A model generated the notes under the pieces. That model was given only the letters and a program-made list of their open reading frames with translations, was not told where the DNA came from and ran no database searches. A stretch of DNA of 64,000 nt from RH-AL1 sp965277355 (GTDB taxonomy: Bacteria > Pseudomonadota > Alphaproteobacteria > Rhizobiales > Beijerinckiaceae): the NCBI GenBank assembly GCA_965277355.1, contig CBDICN010000001.1, positions 1,302,001 to 1,366,000 of the forward strand. The letters run 5' to 3'. Positions 24,664-33,497 of the stretch are shown here, in pieces (position 1 is the first letter of the stretch; each line of letters begins with the position of its first letter). Made by a program: the position numbers and the translations under genes.

Positions 24664-25073
24664 GCTGATGATTCGTTCGCAATGTCTGGGTGGCGGCCAG
24701 TACGTTGCGCGACCGCGACGCCGCTTATGGCACGCAAGGACGCGACGATCCTAGCGAAAATGTTAGGCCTTTGATCATACCGGGAGCCTGTGGATTGCTT
24801 GCAAGAGCCCCGCCAAATCCGCCGTTCGACCTAAGCCAAAATAGCGATGAAATTACTTGACTAGCTCAAGTCGTTGGCATCCACACGCTCGCTGCCTACT
24901 GCCGTACGGCGGTGTCTCCACTTGGCGGCAACATCGACTCGATGTGACATCGATGCTAACGAGGAGACTTGTACGAAAAGGCACCGACTTCTCGCTTCCG
25001 CGCGCGTGGCCGCGACACGATCCAGACGGCTACGCCTACGGCGGTGGGGGTTGGATATGCCATATCCAGCGAC
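24664..25073. other. Intergenic stretch upstream of dnaB
   Basis: I see no intact gene. The 190 bases nearest dnaB should hold its promoter, but no strong box pair stands out. The left-to-right plus-strand frames are short and lack family features. The stretch borders the amidinotransferase remnant and appears to be decaying DNA. Confidence 0.4.
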
Positions 25074-25248
25074 ATCATGAAAAGATGGGACATCCTGGTC
25101 GCGCCGGAGCGGGTGCCGATCGACGACCGTATGCTCAAGATCACTCGCTTTGCGGGCAATGGCTGAGCATGAACGTGCTGGCCATCGACGAGAAGCGGAT
25201 CATCGTCGATCCGCATCACGAGACCATGATGCGCGCGACGTGCGGCGG
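25074..25248 (+). pseudogene. C-terminal remnant of an amidinotransferase
   Basis: One frame reads IMKRWDILVAPERVPIDD then RMLKI. After a frame change near 25145 another reads GQWLSMNVLAIDEKRIIVD then PHHETMMRA. Together this matches the C-terminal end of glycine/inosamine-phosphate amidinotransferases (pattern WDVLxAP...SKWLSMNVLMLDEKRVxVE). The rest of the ~370-aa protein and the end after MMRA are missing. The identification is by memory of the family. Confidence 0.55.
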
Positions 25249-25271
25249 CGCGGAAGGCTCGAGAGCTATTT

Positions 25272-25641
25272 CTAGCTGTCTCGGGCGCGGCGGCAGCGTC
25301 GGTCGATTGCCGTTAGACCGGCGGCGCGGTCACGACCGAGCTTCAGCCCGACGGTTCTCGAGACGATGAGGCCGATGCTCGCGATGCGCAGCACCATCGC
25401 CGGCTCGCCGAAAGGATAGATGCCGAACGCGGCGGTGCCGAACGCACCGGTGCCGGTCCACACCGCGTGGCGGTCCCGGCCGGGAGCGCCTTAAAAGCCA
25501 GCGCCAGGCAACCCATGCTGGCCCCCATCCCCGCGAGCGTGAGGATTGCCGGGACGGGACGGGTGAATCCCTCGAAATATTTGAGCTCATGAACCATCCG
25601 ACCTCGAAGAGGCCGGCAAGGAACAACGCGGCCCAGGCCAC
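25272..25641 (-). pseudogene. Decayed SugE-type small multidrug resistance gene
   Basis: Three consecutive minus-strand frames together spell one SMR protein. The first is VAWAALFLAGLFEVGW from 25641. The second is LKYFEGFTRPVPAILTLAGM then CLALAFKALPAGTA from about 25590. The third is WTGTGAFGTAAFGIYPFGEP then RIASIGLIVSRTVGLKLG from about 25463 to 25328. The order and spacing match the four-helix SugE family (~105 aa, EGF-TRP and AVWTGIGAVGTA motifs). At least two frameshifts break it. It is not expected to be functional. Confidence 0.78.
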
Positions 25642-25651
25642 CGACCGCGCC

Positions 25652-26224
25652 TCAGCGGTCGCCGAGGCCGCCGCCGTCGCTCTCGGCCAGCGCCGCGCCA
25701 ACCTCGAGACCGAGGTCGTCCATCGAGTTCTCCTCGATGACGTTGACCTCCTCGCCGCGCGCCTGGCGCTCGGCCTCCTCCGTGGAGCGGGCGACGTTCA
25801 CCGTCACGGTCACGTCCACCTCGGGATGAAGCCGGATCGGCAGCGCGTGCAGGCCGAGCGTCTTGATCGGATGCGTCATGACGACTTGGTTGCGATGCGC
25901 CTTGAAGCCGGCGGCGGTGACCGCCTCGGCGACATCGCGGGTCGACACGGAGCCGTAAAGGTAACCGGTCTCTCCGGCCTGGCGAATGATCACCACCGTC
26001 TGGCCGTCGAGCTTCTCGGCGATGCTGGATGCCTCGCTCCTCATCTCGAGGTTGCGCGCCTCGAGGTGCGCTTTCTGGCCCTCGAAGCGCTTCTTGTTGG
26101 CCTCGGTCGCGCGCAGTGCCTTGTTGCCGGGCAGCAGGAAGTTGCGGGCATAGCCGTCCTTGACGCGCACGGTCTCGCCCATTTGGCCGAGCTTGGCGAC
26201 CCGTTCGAGAAGAATGACTTCCAT
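25652..26224 (-). CDS. rplI: 50S ribosomal protein L9
   Basis: 190 aa from ATG 26224 (MEVILLERVAKLGQMGETVR). The N-terminal rRNA-binding domain contains VKDGYARNFLLPGNKALRAT, followed by the long connecting helix and the C-terminal domain GYLYGSVSTRDVAEAV. An acidic C-terminal tail (AESDGGGLGDR end) is longer than in E. coli L9 (149 aa), as is common in Hyphomicrobiales. It is the last gene of rpsF-rpsR-DUF2232-rplI, 31 bases after the membrane protein. Confidence 0.97.
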   Translation of the reverse strand: MEVILLERVAKLGQMGETVRVKDGYARNFLLPGNKALRATEANKKRFEGQKAHLEARNLEMRSEASSIAEKLDGQTVVIIRQAGETGYLYGSVSTRDVAEAVTAAGFKAHRNQVVMTHPIKTLGLHALPIRLHPEVDVTVTVNVARSTEEAERQARGEEVNVIEENSMDDLGLEVGAALAESDGGGLGDR

Positions 26225-26255
26225 CTTCGATGTCCTCTGCTGTCTGACGTTGGTC

Positions 26256-27374
26256 TTACGGTTTCTTCTTGACGATGACCGGCTTCTGGCGGTCGCGAAA
26301 GGCAAAGAAGACGTCGAGCAGCCCGATGAGCGCGTAGATCAGCGGGAGCGGCATGACGATGAGCAGGAAGTAGGCGAGGGTGAGCAGCGTCGGACGCATG
26401 CGGTTGCCGATCGTCAGCACGTGGATGACGGCCAAACCCTGGAAGATGAAGCCGGCCATGAGCCCGCCGGTCACGATCGCGCTGATAAGCCCGATCAGCC
26501 CTCCGGCGAAGGACAGTCCGAGCGCCACCGCGAGGACGAGGGCGAGAGGGCGCGGCAGTCTGAGATTGCGCGGGATGTCCGGCCAAGGCTCGGTCAGGAG
26601 GCCAGAAGTCTGCGCGATCCTGGCGGCGAGCCACAGGTTGCAGGCGAGCGTGGCTACGCCGAAGACGGCCATGGCGAAGGCGCTGACCCAGATCTCGAGT
26701 CGCACGACGCGGGCAAGATCGATGCCCTTCGGGATCTGGCTAAGCGCCGCCGGATGCTGCTTGATCTGCTCGGCGATCGCGTCGGTGACCGCGGCGAGGC
26801 CGCCGCTATCGCTGATCGCCAGGACGACGAAGATGGAAAGCATGGTCGCCGTGTAGCCGATCGCCACCCCGACGATGCCACCCAGCACCCGCTCCTCGGG
26901 GCGCATCCGCGATAGGACCTGCGGGTCTTTCGGAGGCTCGATGCGCCGGACAGCGAGGCCGGCGAGCACAATCGATGGAACGCCGAAGACGACGATGAAG
27001 ACGAGAGCGACCGTGCCGGAGGCGCCGAGCCGCGCCAGATCCAGTGAGGCGGCCCCTGCCGGCATCAGGGCGTAAAGAGCGACAGCCAGAGCGCCGATAA
27101 GCACGGCCATCATGCCGGCGAGTCGGCCGAAGCCGATCGCCACGATCATAAGCGGCAAAGGCACGATAAGAATCATGATGAGCGGTAGGATGAGGCTCGG
27201 CGGCAAGCCGGCCTCGGCGGCGTTGAGGGCGACGGCACCGGAGACGTTCTTGGCGACCGCGACGACCATCAAGGCCGCCGCGAAGCCGGCGCCGGCCGCG
27301 GCGCCCGCCGTGGTGGCCGACAAGCGCGGGCCGGTCGGCCGCTGCCCCGATGTACGTGAAAAGCCAAAGCGCAT
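26256..27374 (-). CDS. DUF2232 (YybS-like) membrane protein
   Basis: 372 aa from ATG 27374 (MRFGFSRTSG); an ATG five codons earlier is possible. About eight hydrophobic segments are seen, including LPPSLILPLIMILIVPLPLM and GGIVGVAIGYTATMLSIFVV, with no extended soluble domain. The family sits between rpsR and rplI in many alphaproteobacteria, and its function is unknown. The conserved position inside a ribosomal operon is the main clue. Confidence 0.82.
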   Translation of the reverse strand: MRFGFSRTSGQRPTGPRLSATTAGAAAGAGFAAALMVVAVAKNVSGAVALNAAEAGLPPSLILPLIMILIVPLPLMIVAIGFGRLAGMMAVLIGALAVALYALMPAGAASLDLARLGASGTVALVFIVVFGVPSIVLAGLAVRRIEPPKDPQVLSRMRPEERVLGGIVGVAIGYTATMLSIFVVLAISDSGGLAAVTDAIAEQIKQHPAALSQIPKGIDLARVVRLEIWVSAFAMAVFGVATLACNLWLAARIAQTSGLLTEPWPDIPRNLRLPRPLALVLAVALGLSFAGGLIGLISAIVTGGLMAGFIFQGLAVIHVLTIGNRMRPTLLTLAYFLLIVMPLPLIYALIGLLDVFFAFRDRQKPVIVKKKP

Positions 27375-27476
27375 GTCGCTGTCCCGCAAGCGCGGTTAGA
27401 GACCCGTGGCGCGAGGCGCCCGAATCCCAACTCGGTGTCGCCGCCAGGATGATCCCGGCGCCGTCTTCATCGATCG

Positions 27477-27722
27477 CTAACGGATCACATAAGGCAGAAG
27501 GCCGAGGAAGCGCGCTCGCTTGATGGCGGTCGCGAGTTCGCGCTGCTTCTTCGCCGAAACGGCGGTGATGCGAGACGGTACGATCTTGCCGCGCTCGGAT
27601 ATGTAGCGCGAGAGGAGGCGCGTGTCCTTGTAGTCGATCTTGGGCGCGTTCGGCCCGGAGAACGGACAGGTCTTACGGCGACGAAAGAACGGGCGGCGCG
27701 CGCCACCGGTGGTCGTGGCCAT
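27477..27722 (-). CDS. rpsR: 30S ribosomal protein S18
   Basis: 81 aa of normal length. It has RRKTCPFSGPNAPKIDYKD and GKIVPSRITAVSAKKQRELA and ends RARFLGLLPYVIR. Its ATG overlaps the rpsF stop by one base (TGATG), so translation is coupled. S18 binds next to S6 on the small-subunit platform. Confidence 0.98.
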   Translation of the reverse strand: MATTTGGARRPFFRRRKTCPFSGPNAPKIDYKDTRLLSRYISERGKIVPSRITAVSAKKQRELATAIKRARFLGLLPYVIR

Positions 27723-28162
27723 CAGGAGATCCCTCCCTCTTCTTGAACAGGCGCAGCGTCGTCACGCGGGCGGCGGGGCGGACGGTCGCCGCGGAACCCG
27801 CCGCCGCGGCGGTCGCCACGATCACCGCGGTCGTCGTCGTCGCGCTTGCGCATCATCGCGGAGGGACCCTCCTCGTGCGCGTCCACCCGGATGGTGATGA
27901 AGCGCAGGATGTCCTCGCTGAGGCCCATCTGCCGTTCCATCTCCGTGATCGCGGCCGGAGGCGCGTCTAGGTTAAGGAGGGTGAAGTGTGCCTTGCGGTT
28001 CTTCTTGATGCGGTAGGCGAGCGACTTCACGCCCCAGTATTCCTGCTTGGCGAACGCGCCGCCGAGCCCTTCCACGATCGTCTTGAACCCTTCGGTCAAG
28101 GTTTCCACCTGCTGGGCGGTCACGTCCTGCCGCGCCATGTAGACGTGCTCGTATAGAGCCAT
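27722..28162 (-). CDS. rpsF: 30S ribosomal protein S6
   Basis: 146 aa from ATG 28162 (MALYEHVYMARQDVTAQQ). The S6 core is conserved (EYWGVKSLAYRIKKNRKAHF, MERQMGLSEDILRFITIRVD). A charged C-terminal tail rich in Asp, Arg and Gly (residues ~105-146) extends it, as in many alphaproteobacteria. First gene of the ribosomal operon; a promoter lies about 180 bases upstream, leaving a long leader. Confidence 0.97.
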   Translation of the reverse strand: MALYEHVYMARQDVTAQQVETLTEGFKTIVEGLGGAFAKQEYWGVKSLAYRIKKNRKAHFTLLNLDAPPAAITEMERQMGLSEDILRFITIRVDAHEEGPSAMMRKRDDDDRGDRGDRRGGGFRGDRPPRRPRDDAAPVQEEGGIS

Positions 28163-28282
28163 ATCGCGTGCCTTTCTCTTCCATGATGTCCGGCGCGGAG
28201 CCCTTCGAGCCCCGGAAAGGCCCGACAGTAACCACGAAGGCGGAGACACGGGACGCCGGAGGATCGCTCCCCCTGCCCGACC

Positions 28283-28298
28283 CGCGCTCAAGAGCGCG
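28283..28298. promoter_or_regulatory. Perfect hairpin in the rpsF leader
   Basis: Arms CGCGCTC and GAGCGCG with a 2-base loop, about 120 bases upstream of rpsF and inside its presumed leader RNA. Ribosomal-protein leaders often carry structures bound by their own product; whether this is one cannot be told. Confidence 0.35.
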
Positions 28299-28340
28299 AG
28301 CAGGACCGTCCGTTCAGCCCCCGGCCGGAACGAAGCGCGC

Positions 28341-28368
28341 TCTATAAACCTTTTTGCGGCGCTTTCAA
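28341..28368 (-). promoter_or_regulatory. Promoter of the rpsF operon
   Basis: On the minus strand TTGAAA (28368-28363), 16 bases, then TATAGA (28346-28341). Both boxes overlap the 3' end of the M50-like protease gene. The position suits transcription of rpsF-rpsR-DUF2232-rplI. Confidence 0.5.
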
Positions 28369-29142
28369 CCGCGGTCTCGCGCCGAAGAGCCTGTCCCGCG
28401 CCTCCAGGAGCTTCAGCAGATTGTCGGCGATATCGCGCTCGGCGTCGGGAAGGTCGTCGCGGGCGAGGATGCGCCGCATGCTGGCCTCCGCGTCGCGCTG
28501 AGCCCAGCGGTCTTGCTTGCGGTCGCGCCGCGCCAGCTGGAACGCCAGCTCGGGAAACGCGGGCGAGGCCGGCGGCATCGACGTTCCTTCCGGCACGCGG
28601 CGACCGACCAAGCCCGCATGCAGGCGCTCGAAGCTGAAGGCATCCCGGTCCTTCCAGATCCGGTAGAGCTTCAGGCCGTCCGAGACGGAGCGGTAGTCCT
28701 TGTGGGCCTTCTCGCGCGGAAACAACGTCGAGGCGAGAATGACAGCCTGCGCCACAAGCCACGGACTGTAGAACAGCGACGCCTCGGGCGAGAACCCGGC
28801 GGCAGCCAAGGCGACGAGCGCGGGCGCCAGGAGGATGAGGTTGGCGAGCGGCCCACCGGCGAAGACGAGGGCAGTCTCCAGCGGCGTCATCCCCGGCCGG
28901 ACCAGGCTCTGGGCGAAGCCGGAGATCGGCAGCGCGCGCAACACGATCCAGGCGCCGAGGCAGCGAAACCGCAGCAGGATCGGTCCGCGTCCCACGCTGA
29001 CGAGGCGCGGCTCGCGGCCGACCACCCAGCCGGCGAGCGCGTGGCCGAACTCATGGACGATCGTGCCGGTCACGAGCGCGAGGATGTAAAGCGCGAGCGT
29101 CTTGAGTTGGGCCGCCAAAGTAGCATCGACCATCGGCAGCAT
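28342..29142 (-). CDS. M50-like (site-2 protease family) integral membrane metalloprotease
   Basis: 266 aa. A first membrane helix LALYILALVTGTIVHEFGHAL carries HEFGH, the HExxH zinc motif of site-2 proteases. A second hydrophobic stretch reads TPLETALVFAGGPLANLILL, with GGPLAN close to the family NPxxN/D region. The C-terminal ~110 residues are soluble and charged. There is no PDZ domain, unlike RseP. Its start is six bases from the stop of the antiporter gene, so the two form an operon. Substrate unknown. Confidence 0.78.
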   Translation of the reverse strand: MLPMVDATLAAQLKTLALYILALVTGTIVHEFGHALAGWVVGREPRLVSVGRGPILLRFRCLGAWIVLRALPISGFAQSLVRPGMTPLETALVFAGGPLANLILLAPALVALAAAGFSPEASLFYSPWLVAQAVILASTLFPREKAHKDYRSVSDGLKLYRIWKDRDAFSFERLHAGLVGRRVPEGTSMPPASPAFPELAFQLARRDRKQDRWAQRDAEASMRRILARDDLPDAERDIADNLLKLLEARDRLFGARPRLKAPQKGL

Positions 29143-29148
29143 CCTCGA

Positions 29149-30456
29149 TCAGGCCGGCTCCGGCTCGGCGCCGGGCTCCGCCTCCTCGTCCGGCTTGTAG
29201 CGCTTGGCGAGGGAGCCGATCGTCGAGCCCTGCACGAGCACGGAGAAGAAGACGACGGCGTAGGTGGCGGTGAGGATGAGCTCTTGGTACGGGCCTTTCG
29301 GGATCGACAGGGCGAGCGCGATCGAAATGCCGCCCCGCAGTCCGCCCCAGACGAGGATCGGCATCGCCGAGCGGCCGAGATTGTTGATCCTGAAGAGCAG
29401 CAGCAGAGGCGTCCCGACCGAAATGAAGCGTGCCGCCAGAACGATCGGGATCGTCGCGGCACCGACCAGCATGATCTTATTGTTCTGCCACACGGCGATC
29501 GCCTCGAGCCCGATCAACAGGAACAGGACGGAATTCAGGATCTCGTCGATCAACTCCCAAAACTTGACGACGTAGTCCTTGCCGGCGTCGCTCAGCGCGT
29601 AGCGGACGCCGTGATTGCCGATGATAAGCCCGGCGACGGCCATCGCGACCGGCCCGGAAACGTGCAGTGCCTGCGCGGCGGTATAGCCGCCCATCACCAC
29701 CGCAAGCGTGATGAGGACCTCGCCGGCATAGTCGCTGATGCCTGACATCATCCAGAAGGCGAGCGCCCCGACCACGATCCCGAACGCGATGCCACCGCCG
29801 GCTTCCATGGCGAACAGCGTAGCCGCATTGCCGAGCGTGAGGTCGCTCTTCCCGGTCGCGGCGGCGAACAGGATGGTGAAGACCACGACGCCGACGCCGT
29901 CGTTGAAGAGGCTTTCCGCCGCGACCGTGGCCTGGATCCCCGGCGGCAGCCAGGCATCCTTGAGGATCGCGATGACGGCGACGGGATCGGTCGGGCTGAT
30001 CAGCGCACCGAAGACGAGGCACCAGACCAGCGGCAGATCCAGCCCGATCAGCATCACGAGTCCTTCGAGGCCGAAGCCGATGACGAGGGTGGAGATCACC
30101 ACGCCGAAGCTCGCCAGCGCCAGGATCGCCCAGCGGCCCCTGCGCATGTCGCCGAGATCGACATGGAAGGCGCCGGCGAACAGGAGGAAGGACAGCATGC
30201 CGTCGAGCAAGGTCGACTTGAAGTCGAGGCTGTCGACGAAGCTCTTCGCCCAATGATGGATGTGCAACCCTGGGAAGAGCCGCGACGCGACGATGATCAG
30301 GGCCGACGTGACCGCACCAAGGATCGTCAGGCCGATCGCCGAGGGCATGTGCAGGAAGCGCACGTTGATGGTGGCGAACACCGCCGTCAGCACGACGATG
30401 ATGGCCGCGGCGCTGAAGGGGGAGAGATCGAAGCCTGCCAGGTTCTGTCCAATCAT
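29149..30456 (-). CDS. Na+/H+ antiporter, CPA1 (NhaP) family
   Basis: 435 aa with about twelve membrane segments. The CPA1 core is clear: LLFAGAFHVDLGDMRRGRW, LVFGALISPTDPVAVIAIL with the ion-binding TD-P region, and AAESLFNDGVGVVVFTILF with the conserved ND pair. The late motif WGGLRGGISIALALSIP is also present. It exports sodium in exchange for protons at the inner membrane. A short hydrophilic tail (KPDEEAEPGAEPEPA) ends it. The M50-like gene follows directly. Confidence 0.93.
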   Translation of the reverse strand: MIGQNLAGFDLSPFSAAAIIVVLTAVFATINVRFLHMPSAIGLTILGAVTSALIIVASRLFPGLHIHHWAKSFVDSLDFKSTLLDGMLSFLLFAGAFHVDLGDMRRGRWAILALASFGVVISTLVIGFGLEGLVMLIGLDLPLVWCLVFGALISPTDPVAVIAILKDAWLPPGIQATVAAESLFNDGVGVVVFTILFAAATGKSDLTLGNAATLFAMEAGGGIAFGIVVGALAFWMMSGISDYAGEVLITLAVVMGGYTAAQALHVSGPVAMAVAGLIIGNHGVRYALSDAGKDYVVKFWELIDEILNSVLFLLIGLEAIAVWQNNKIMLVGAATIPIVLAARFISVGTPLLLLFRINNLGRSAMPILVWGGLRGGISIALALSIPKGPYQELILTATYAVVFFSVLVQGSTIGSLAKRYKPDEEAEPGAEPEPA

Positions 30457-30685
30457 CGCGGGCGCGGGACGAAGTTATGCGGAGCGTGCCGGGACGACGC
30501 AACGAGGATCGTGCCAAAACCCGACGTCCCGGGCGAGAGCGACGCGTCCTTTGCGCCAGCGGACGGACGCCCGCAGCCGGCGGTTTAACGAGCGGCGTCC
30601 GTCGGTACGGCTTCATTCCAAACCTGTTCGGCGGTAGAACGACAATCGGACGATATGCGTCCCGGTTTTTTTTTGGAGCTTCGAC

Positions 30686-31159
30686 GTGATCAATACGACG
30701 ATCAACGGTGAGCCACACCGTTTCGATGGCGACGCGGATATGCCGCTTCTCTGGTACCTTCGCGACGAGGCCGGTCTCACCGGCACCAAGTTCGGCTGCG
30801 GTGCCGCGCTCTGCGGCGCCTGCACGGTCCACGTCGGTGGCCAGCCGGTGCGCAGCTGCATCACCCCGATGTCGAACGTCGACGGCCAGGCCGTCACTAC
30901 GATCGAGGGACTCTCGAAGGACGGCATTCATCCGCTTCAAGTCGCGTGGCGGGCGCTCAACGTCCCGCAGTGTGGCTACTGCCAGGCAGGACAGATCATG
31001 CAGGCGGCCGCGTTGCTCGCCGAGTCGCCGAAGCCGTCGGACGCCGAGATCGACTCGTCTATGAGCGGCAACATCTGCCGCTGCGGCACCTACCCGCGCA
31101 TCCGCGCCGCCATCCATCAGGCCGCCGGCGACGCGACGCCCCAGAAGGGAGCGCTCTGA
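30686..31159 (+). CDS. Molybdenum hydroxylase small subunit, 2x[2Fe-2S] (IorA type)
   Basis: 157 aa from GTG 30686, preceded by GGAG after an eight-base T-run (30667-30674). The plant-type ferredoxin cluster ligands are in TKFGCGAALCGACTVHVGG. The second cluster, close to the molybdenum cofactor, is held by VPQCGYCQAGQIMQAA and SGNICRCGTYPRIRAAI. It passes electrons from the catalytic subunit. Its stop overlaps the next ATG (TGATG). Isoquinoline 1-oxidoreductase is the best-known relative, but the substrate range of the family is wide. Confidence 0.93.
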   Translation: MINTTINGEPHRFDGDADMPLLWYLRDEAGLTGTKFGCGAALCGACTVHVGGQPVRSCITPMSNVDGQAVTTIEGLSKDGIHPLQVAWRALNVPQCGYCQAGQIMQAAALLAESPKPSDAEIDSSMSGNICRCGTYPRIRAAIHQAAGDATPQKGAL

Positions 31160-33486
31160 TGACCCATGATTCCTTCGCCGACCAGGCCCGTGACGAAGCC
31201 GCGCTCGTCACCAAGCCGCAGGTCTTCAATGTCAGCCGGCGCAACATGCTGCTCGGGACTGGCGGCCTGGTGCTCGCCGTCTCGCTCGTCGCCGGCCGGT
31301 CGGCCTTCTCGAAGGGTTTCGGCGCCGACGGCATGCCACACGGCTGGGTCGACGATCCGAAGATCTTCGTCGCCATTGCCAAGGACGGCACCACGTCGAT
31401 CACCTGCCATCGCCAGGAGATGGGCCAGGGCGTGCGCACCGGCTGGGGCATCATCATCGCCGATGAGCTCGACGCCGACTGGGCCAAGGTGACAATCGTC
31501 CAAGCCGATGCAAACGAGGAGAAATACGGCAACCAGGACACAGACGGTTCCCGCTCGACGCGTCAGTTCTTCATCCACATGCGCCACGCCGGCGCGGCGG
31601 CGAAGGCGATGCTGATCGAGGCCGCGGCCCAGCAGTGGGGCGTTCGAGTCGACCAGGTCAGCGCCGCCAACGGCGTGCTCACCAACGCGAAGACGAGCGG
31701 AACGCTCGGCTACGGTGACGTGACCGAAGCCGCCTCCGCGCTGCCGGTCCCCGCGCGCGATATGGTGAAGCTGAAGGACCCGAAGGACTTCCGCTACATC
31801 GGCAAAGGCAACGTCGGGATCGTCGACGGCTTCGACATCACCACCGGCCGGGCCATCTACGGCATGGACCACACGCTACCCGACATGCTGCACGCGGTCG
31901 TCGCACGCTGCCCCGTGTTCGGCGGCACGGTGAAAAGCTTCGACGACGCGGCCACGATGAAGGTGCCGGGCGTCATCAAGGTGATCACCATCGCGCCGGC
32001 GACGGCTCCGGTCCAGTTCCAGCCGCTCGGCGGCGTCGCCGTCATCGCGAAGAACACCTATGCGGCGATGAAGGGGCGCGACGCCCTGAAGATCGTATGG
32101 GACGAGGGCCCGAACGCCTCCTACGACTCGGACGCTTTCCGCAAGTCGCTCGAGGAGGCGGCGCGCAGACCCGGCAAGGTCGTGCGAGCCCAGGGCGACT
32201 TCGACGCCGCCATGGCGAAGGCCAAGACCAAGCTGACGGCGGAATACTACGTGCCGCATCTGGTCCAGGCGCCGATGGAGACCCCTGCCGCGATCGCCGA
32301 CCTCAAGGCCGACGGCTCCTGCGAGGTCTGGACCTGCACGCAGGCCCCCCAGGCGGCCCGCTCGCTGGTCGCCAAGGCACTCGGGCTCGGCGACGACAAG
32401 GTGACGCTCCACGTCACCCTGCTCGGCGGCGGGTTCGGCCGCAAGTCGAAGCCGGACTACGTCGTCGAGGCGGCGCTCTGCTCGAAGGCGGTCGGCAAGC
32501 CGGTCAAGCTGCTGTGGACCCGCGACGACGACATCCACCACGGCTTCTACCACACGGTGTCGGTGGAGCGCATCGAGGCTGGCCTCGACGAGAACGGCAA
32601 GCCGATCGCATGGCTGCACCGCTCCGCGGCGCCGACCATCGGGTCGATCTTCGCCAAGGGCGCCGACCACGAGCTCCCGCTCGAGCTCGGGATGGGTCTC
32701 GTCAACTCGCCGTTCGACATCCCGAACATGCGGATGGAGAACCCGGCCGTCGACGCGCACGTGCGCATCGGCTGGTTCCGGTCGGTGTCGAACATCCCGC
32801 ACGCTTTCGCGATCCAGAGCATGGTGAACGAGATGGCGCATGCGGCCGGACGCGACCCGAAGGACTACCTGCTCGAGGTGATCGGACCGGCGCGCAAGAT
32901 CGATCCGACCGCCATCGGCGACGTCTGGAATTATGGCGAGGATCCCAAGACGTACCAGATCGACACCGGGCGCCTGCGCAACGTGATCGAGGCGGCGGCC
33001 AAGGGGATCGGCTGGGGCCGCAGCATGCCGAAGGGCTCCGGCCTCGGCATCGCCGGTTTCTACTCTTTCGTCACCTACACCGCCGTCGCGGCGGAGGTGG
33101 AGGTGGATGCGCAGGGCAAGGTCGCGGTGAAGCGGATCGACATCGCGATCGACTGCGGACCGCAGGTCAATCCCGAGCGCATCCGCTCGCAGATGGAAGG
33201 CGCGGTGGTGATGGGCATGGGCCTCGCGCTCACCTCGCAGATCACCTTCAAGAACGGCCGGGCGCAGCAGAACAACTTCGACGGCTACGAGATCACCCGC
33301 ATCGATGCGGCGCCGAAGGAGGTCCACGTCCATCTGCTGCCGATGAGCGACTACGACCATCCGCTTGGCGGCGTCGGCGAGCCGGGCGTCCCGCCTGTCG
33401 CGCCGGCGATCGCCAATGCGGTGTTCGCCGCCACCGGCCGGCGCATCCGCAGCCTGCCGATCGCCAACCAGGCGGCCGGCGCGTGA
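31159..33486 (+). CDS. Molybdopterin-dependent hydroxylase large subunit (IorB type)
   Basis: 775 aa. A twin-arginine signal lies at residues ~25-50 (NVSRRNMLLGTGGLVLAVSL), so the enzyme is probably exported folded with its small subunit. Cofactor-binding segments include HRQEMGQGVRTGWG, TLLGGGFGRKSKPDYVVEAA and AHVRIGWFRSV. Near the end GGVGEPGVPPVAPAIANAV carries the family's catalytic glutamate. The domain architecture fits isoquinoline oxidoreductase/aldehyde dehydrogenase subunits without an FAD domain, so electrons would go to a cytochrome. No cytochrome or XdhC maturation gene is adjacent, which is unusual. Confidence 0.92.
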   Translation: MTHDSFADQARDEAALVTKPQVFNVSRRNMLLGTGGLVLAVSLVAGRSAFSKGFGADGMPHGWVDDPKIFVAIAKDGTTSITCHRQEMGQGVRTGWGIIIADELDADWAKVTIVQADANEEKYGNQDTDGSRSTRQFFIHMRHAGAAAKAMLIEAAAQQWGVRVDQVSAANGVLTNAKTSGTLGYGDVTEAASALPVPARDMVKLKDPKDFRYIGKGNVGIVDGFDITTGRAIYGMDHTLPDMLHAVVARCPVFGGTVKSFDDAATMKVPGVIKVITIAPATAPVQFQPLGGVAVIAKNTYAAMKGRDALKIVWDEGPNASYDSDAFRKSLEEAARRPGKVVRAQGDFDAAMAKAKTKLTAEYYVPHLVQAPMETPAAIADLKADGSCEVWTCTQAPQAARSLVAKALGLGDDKVTLHVTLLGGGFGRKSKPDYVVEAALCSKAVGKPVKLLWTRDDDIHHGFYHTVSVERIEAGLDENGKPIAWLHRSAAPTIGSIFAKGADHELPLELGMGLVNSPFDIPNMRMENPAVDAHVRIGWFRSVSNIPHAFAIQSMVNEMAHAAGRDPKDYLLEVIGPARKIDPTAIGDVWNYGEDPKTYQIDTGRLRNVIEAAAKGIGWGRSMPKGSGLGIAGFYSFVTYTAVAAEVEVDAQGKVAVKRIDIAIDCGPQVNPERIRSQMEGAVVMGMGLALTSQITFKNGRAQQNNFDGYEITRIDAAPKEVHVHLLPMSDYDHPLGGVGEPGVPPVAPAIANAVFAATGRRIRSLPIANQAAGA

Positions 33487-33497
33487 GGGCGGCGACG

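Noticed and set aside
30667..30674. Eight-T run before iorA as a terminator
   Set aside because: No stem precedes it on the plus strand, and it lies directly before a ribosome-binding site; more likely part of a promoter or leader.
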